Assembly: GCA_963693005.1 (NCBI GenBank)
Contig: OY843726.1
Coordinates: forward strand, 248,001-312,000
DNA from: Bodonicaedibacter sp963693005
Lineage (GTDB): Bacteria; Pseudomonadota; Alphaproteobacteria; UBA6184
DNA: 64,000 nt
Reading direction: 5' to 3'
Part shown: positions 63,909 through 64,000 of the stretch, one piece after another
How the letters are laid out: each line of letters begins with the position of its first letter
How positions within the stretch are numbered: position 1 is the first letter of the stretch
Position numbers and translations under genes: made by a program
The notes under the pieces: model-generated
The model's database searches: none
Seen by the model: only the letters and a program-made list of their open reading frames with translations
What the model was told of the DNA's origin: nothing

Positions 63909-64000
63909 TTACTTACTCATTGCTGCAACTTCAGCAGCAAAGTCACTATCTTCCTTTTCAATACCCGAACCTAATTCCATTCGCAAAAAGCCAGACAGTT
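63909..64000 (-). CDS. tsf: Elongation factor Ts (C-terminal end; rest outside window)
   Basis: The minus strand up to the window edge encodes LSGFLRMELGSGIEKEDSD and FAAEVAAMSK before the TAA at 63909-63911. This is the C-terminal end of EF-Ts, the nucleotide exchange factor of EF-Tu. Its place before pyrH agrees. Confidence 0.92.
   Translation of the reverse strand, partial: LSGFLRMELGSGIEKEDSDFAAEVAAMSK

Overview
This window is an AT-rich bacterial chromosome segment that reads as alphaproteobacterial, most like a host-associated lineage (Holosporales/Paracaedibacter-like or Rickettsiales-like; this placement is inference). Supporting signs are the gene orders miaB-phoH-ybeY, atpHAGDC, tsf-pyrH-frr-uppS-cdsA and midA-pgeF, a ChpT-type histidine phosphotransferase (CckA-ChpT-CtrA relay), an Rsm22-type methyltransferase and an AddB-type repair nuclease. 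Genes for peptidoglycan and cell-envelope work (dapB, asd, uppS, cdsA, tolQRA) show a full Gram-negative envelope. The many secreted, repeat-rich or low-complexity proteins fit an organism that meets eukaryotic hosts.

Layout. 1-2760 (minus): ybeY (cut by the window edge), phoH, miaB. 2984-5752 (plus): tolQRA and a PhaB-like reductase. 6096-10049: a secreted protein of unknown function, an oligoendopeptidase F with an export signal, and a UbiB/ABC1 kinase. 10120-10283: tRNA-Glu and tRNA-Asn. 10421-16394 (plus): a lipoprotein with a beta-rich C-terminus, citrate synthase, a small membrane protein, yraN, a BON-like lipoprotein, a secreted protein and a Nudix hydrolase. 16376-24082 (minus): a HIBCH-type hydrolase, a GyrI-like protein, metG, holB, an LprI-domain protein, a decayed chloramphenicol-phosphotransferase-like gene, mnmA, an Rsm22-like gene and tRNA-Ser. 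24156-30210 (minus): a proline-rich repeat protein and the F1 ATP synthase operon. 30640-36051 (minus): tRNA-Gly, tRNA-Tyr, two pseudopilins, a DMT transporter and addB. 36167-38180 (plus): a small outer-membrane barrel with znuC and znuB. 38198-41058 (minus): an autotransporter-passenger-like protein, pgeF and midA. 42077-49342 (minus): the VgrG island. 49400-53308 (plus): an HTH-like protein, a His/Asp-rich secreted protein, a CorC/HlyC protein, an FKBP and chpT. 53292-56054 (minus): asd, dapB and a GIN-like protein. 56653-60117 (plus): ychF and an H+-pyrophosphatase. 60538-64000: hupB, a probable 6S RNA on the plus strand, then cdsA, uppS, frr, pyrH and the end of tsf on the minus strand.

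The most unusual object is the VgrG island. A type VI secretion spike protein is encoded as two separate genes broken inside the OB-fold. Between the halves lies a 1332-residue protein built of Asp/Ser tandem repeats, His repeats and DPxTGxY repeats. Each of the three genes has its own Shine-Dalgarno sequence. The same acidic repeat family occurs in the middle protein and at the N-terminus of the second VgrG half, and His-rich segments sit at both broken ends. A MORN-repeat protein follows in the same operon and runs into midA. A divergently transcribed HTH-like gene and a secreted His/Asp-rich protein flank the other side. No other T6SS genes are present in the window.

Other points: a remnant kinase gene with a readable P-loop, an in-frame stop and frameshifts; a T7 homopolymer that appears to knock out the signal peptide of an LprI-domain protein; an OMP-znuCB operon without znuA; and a well-paired 6S-like RNA.
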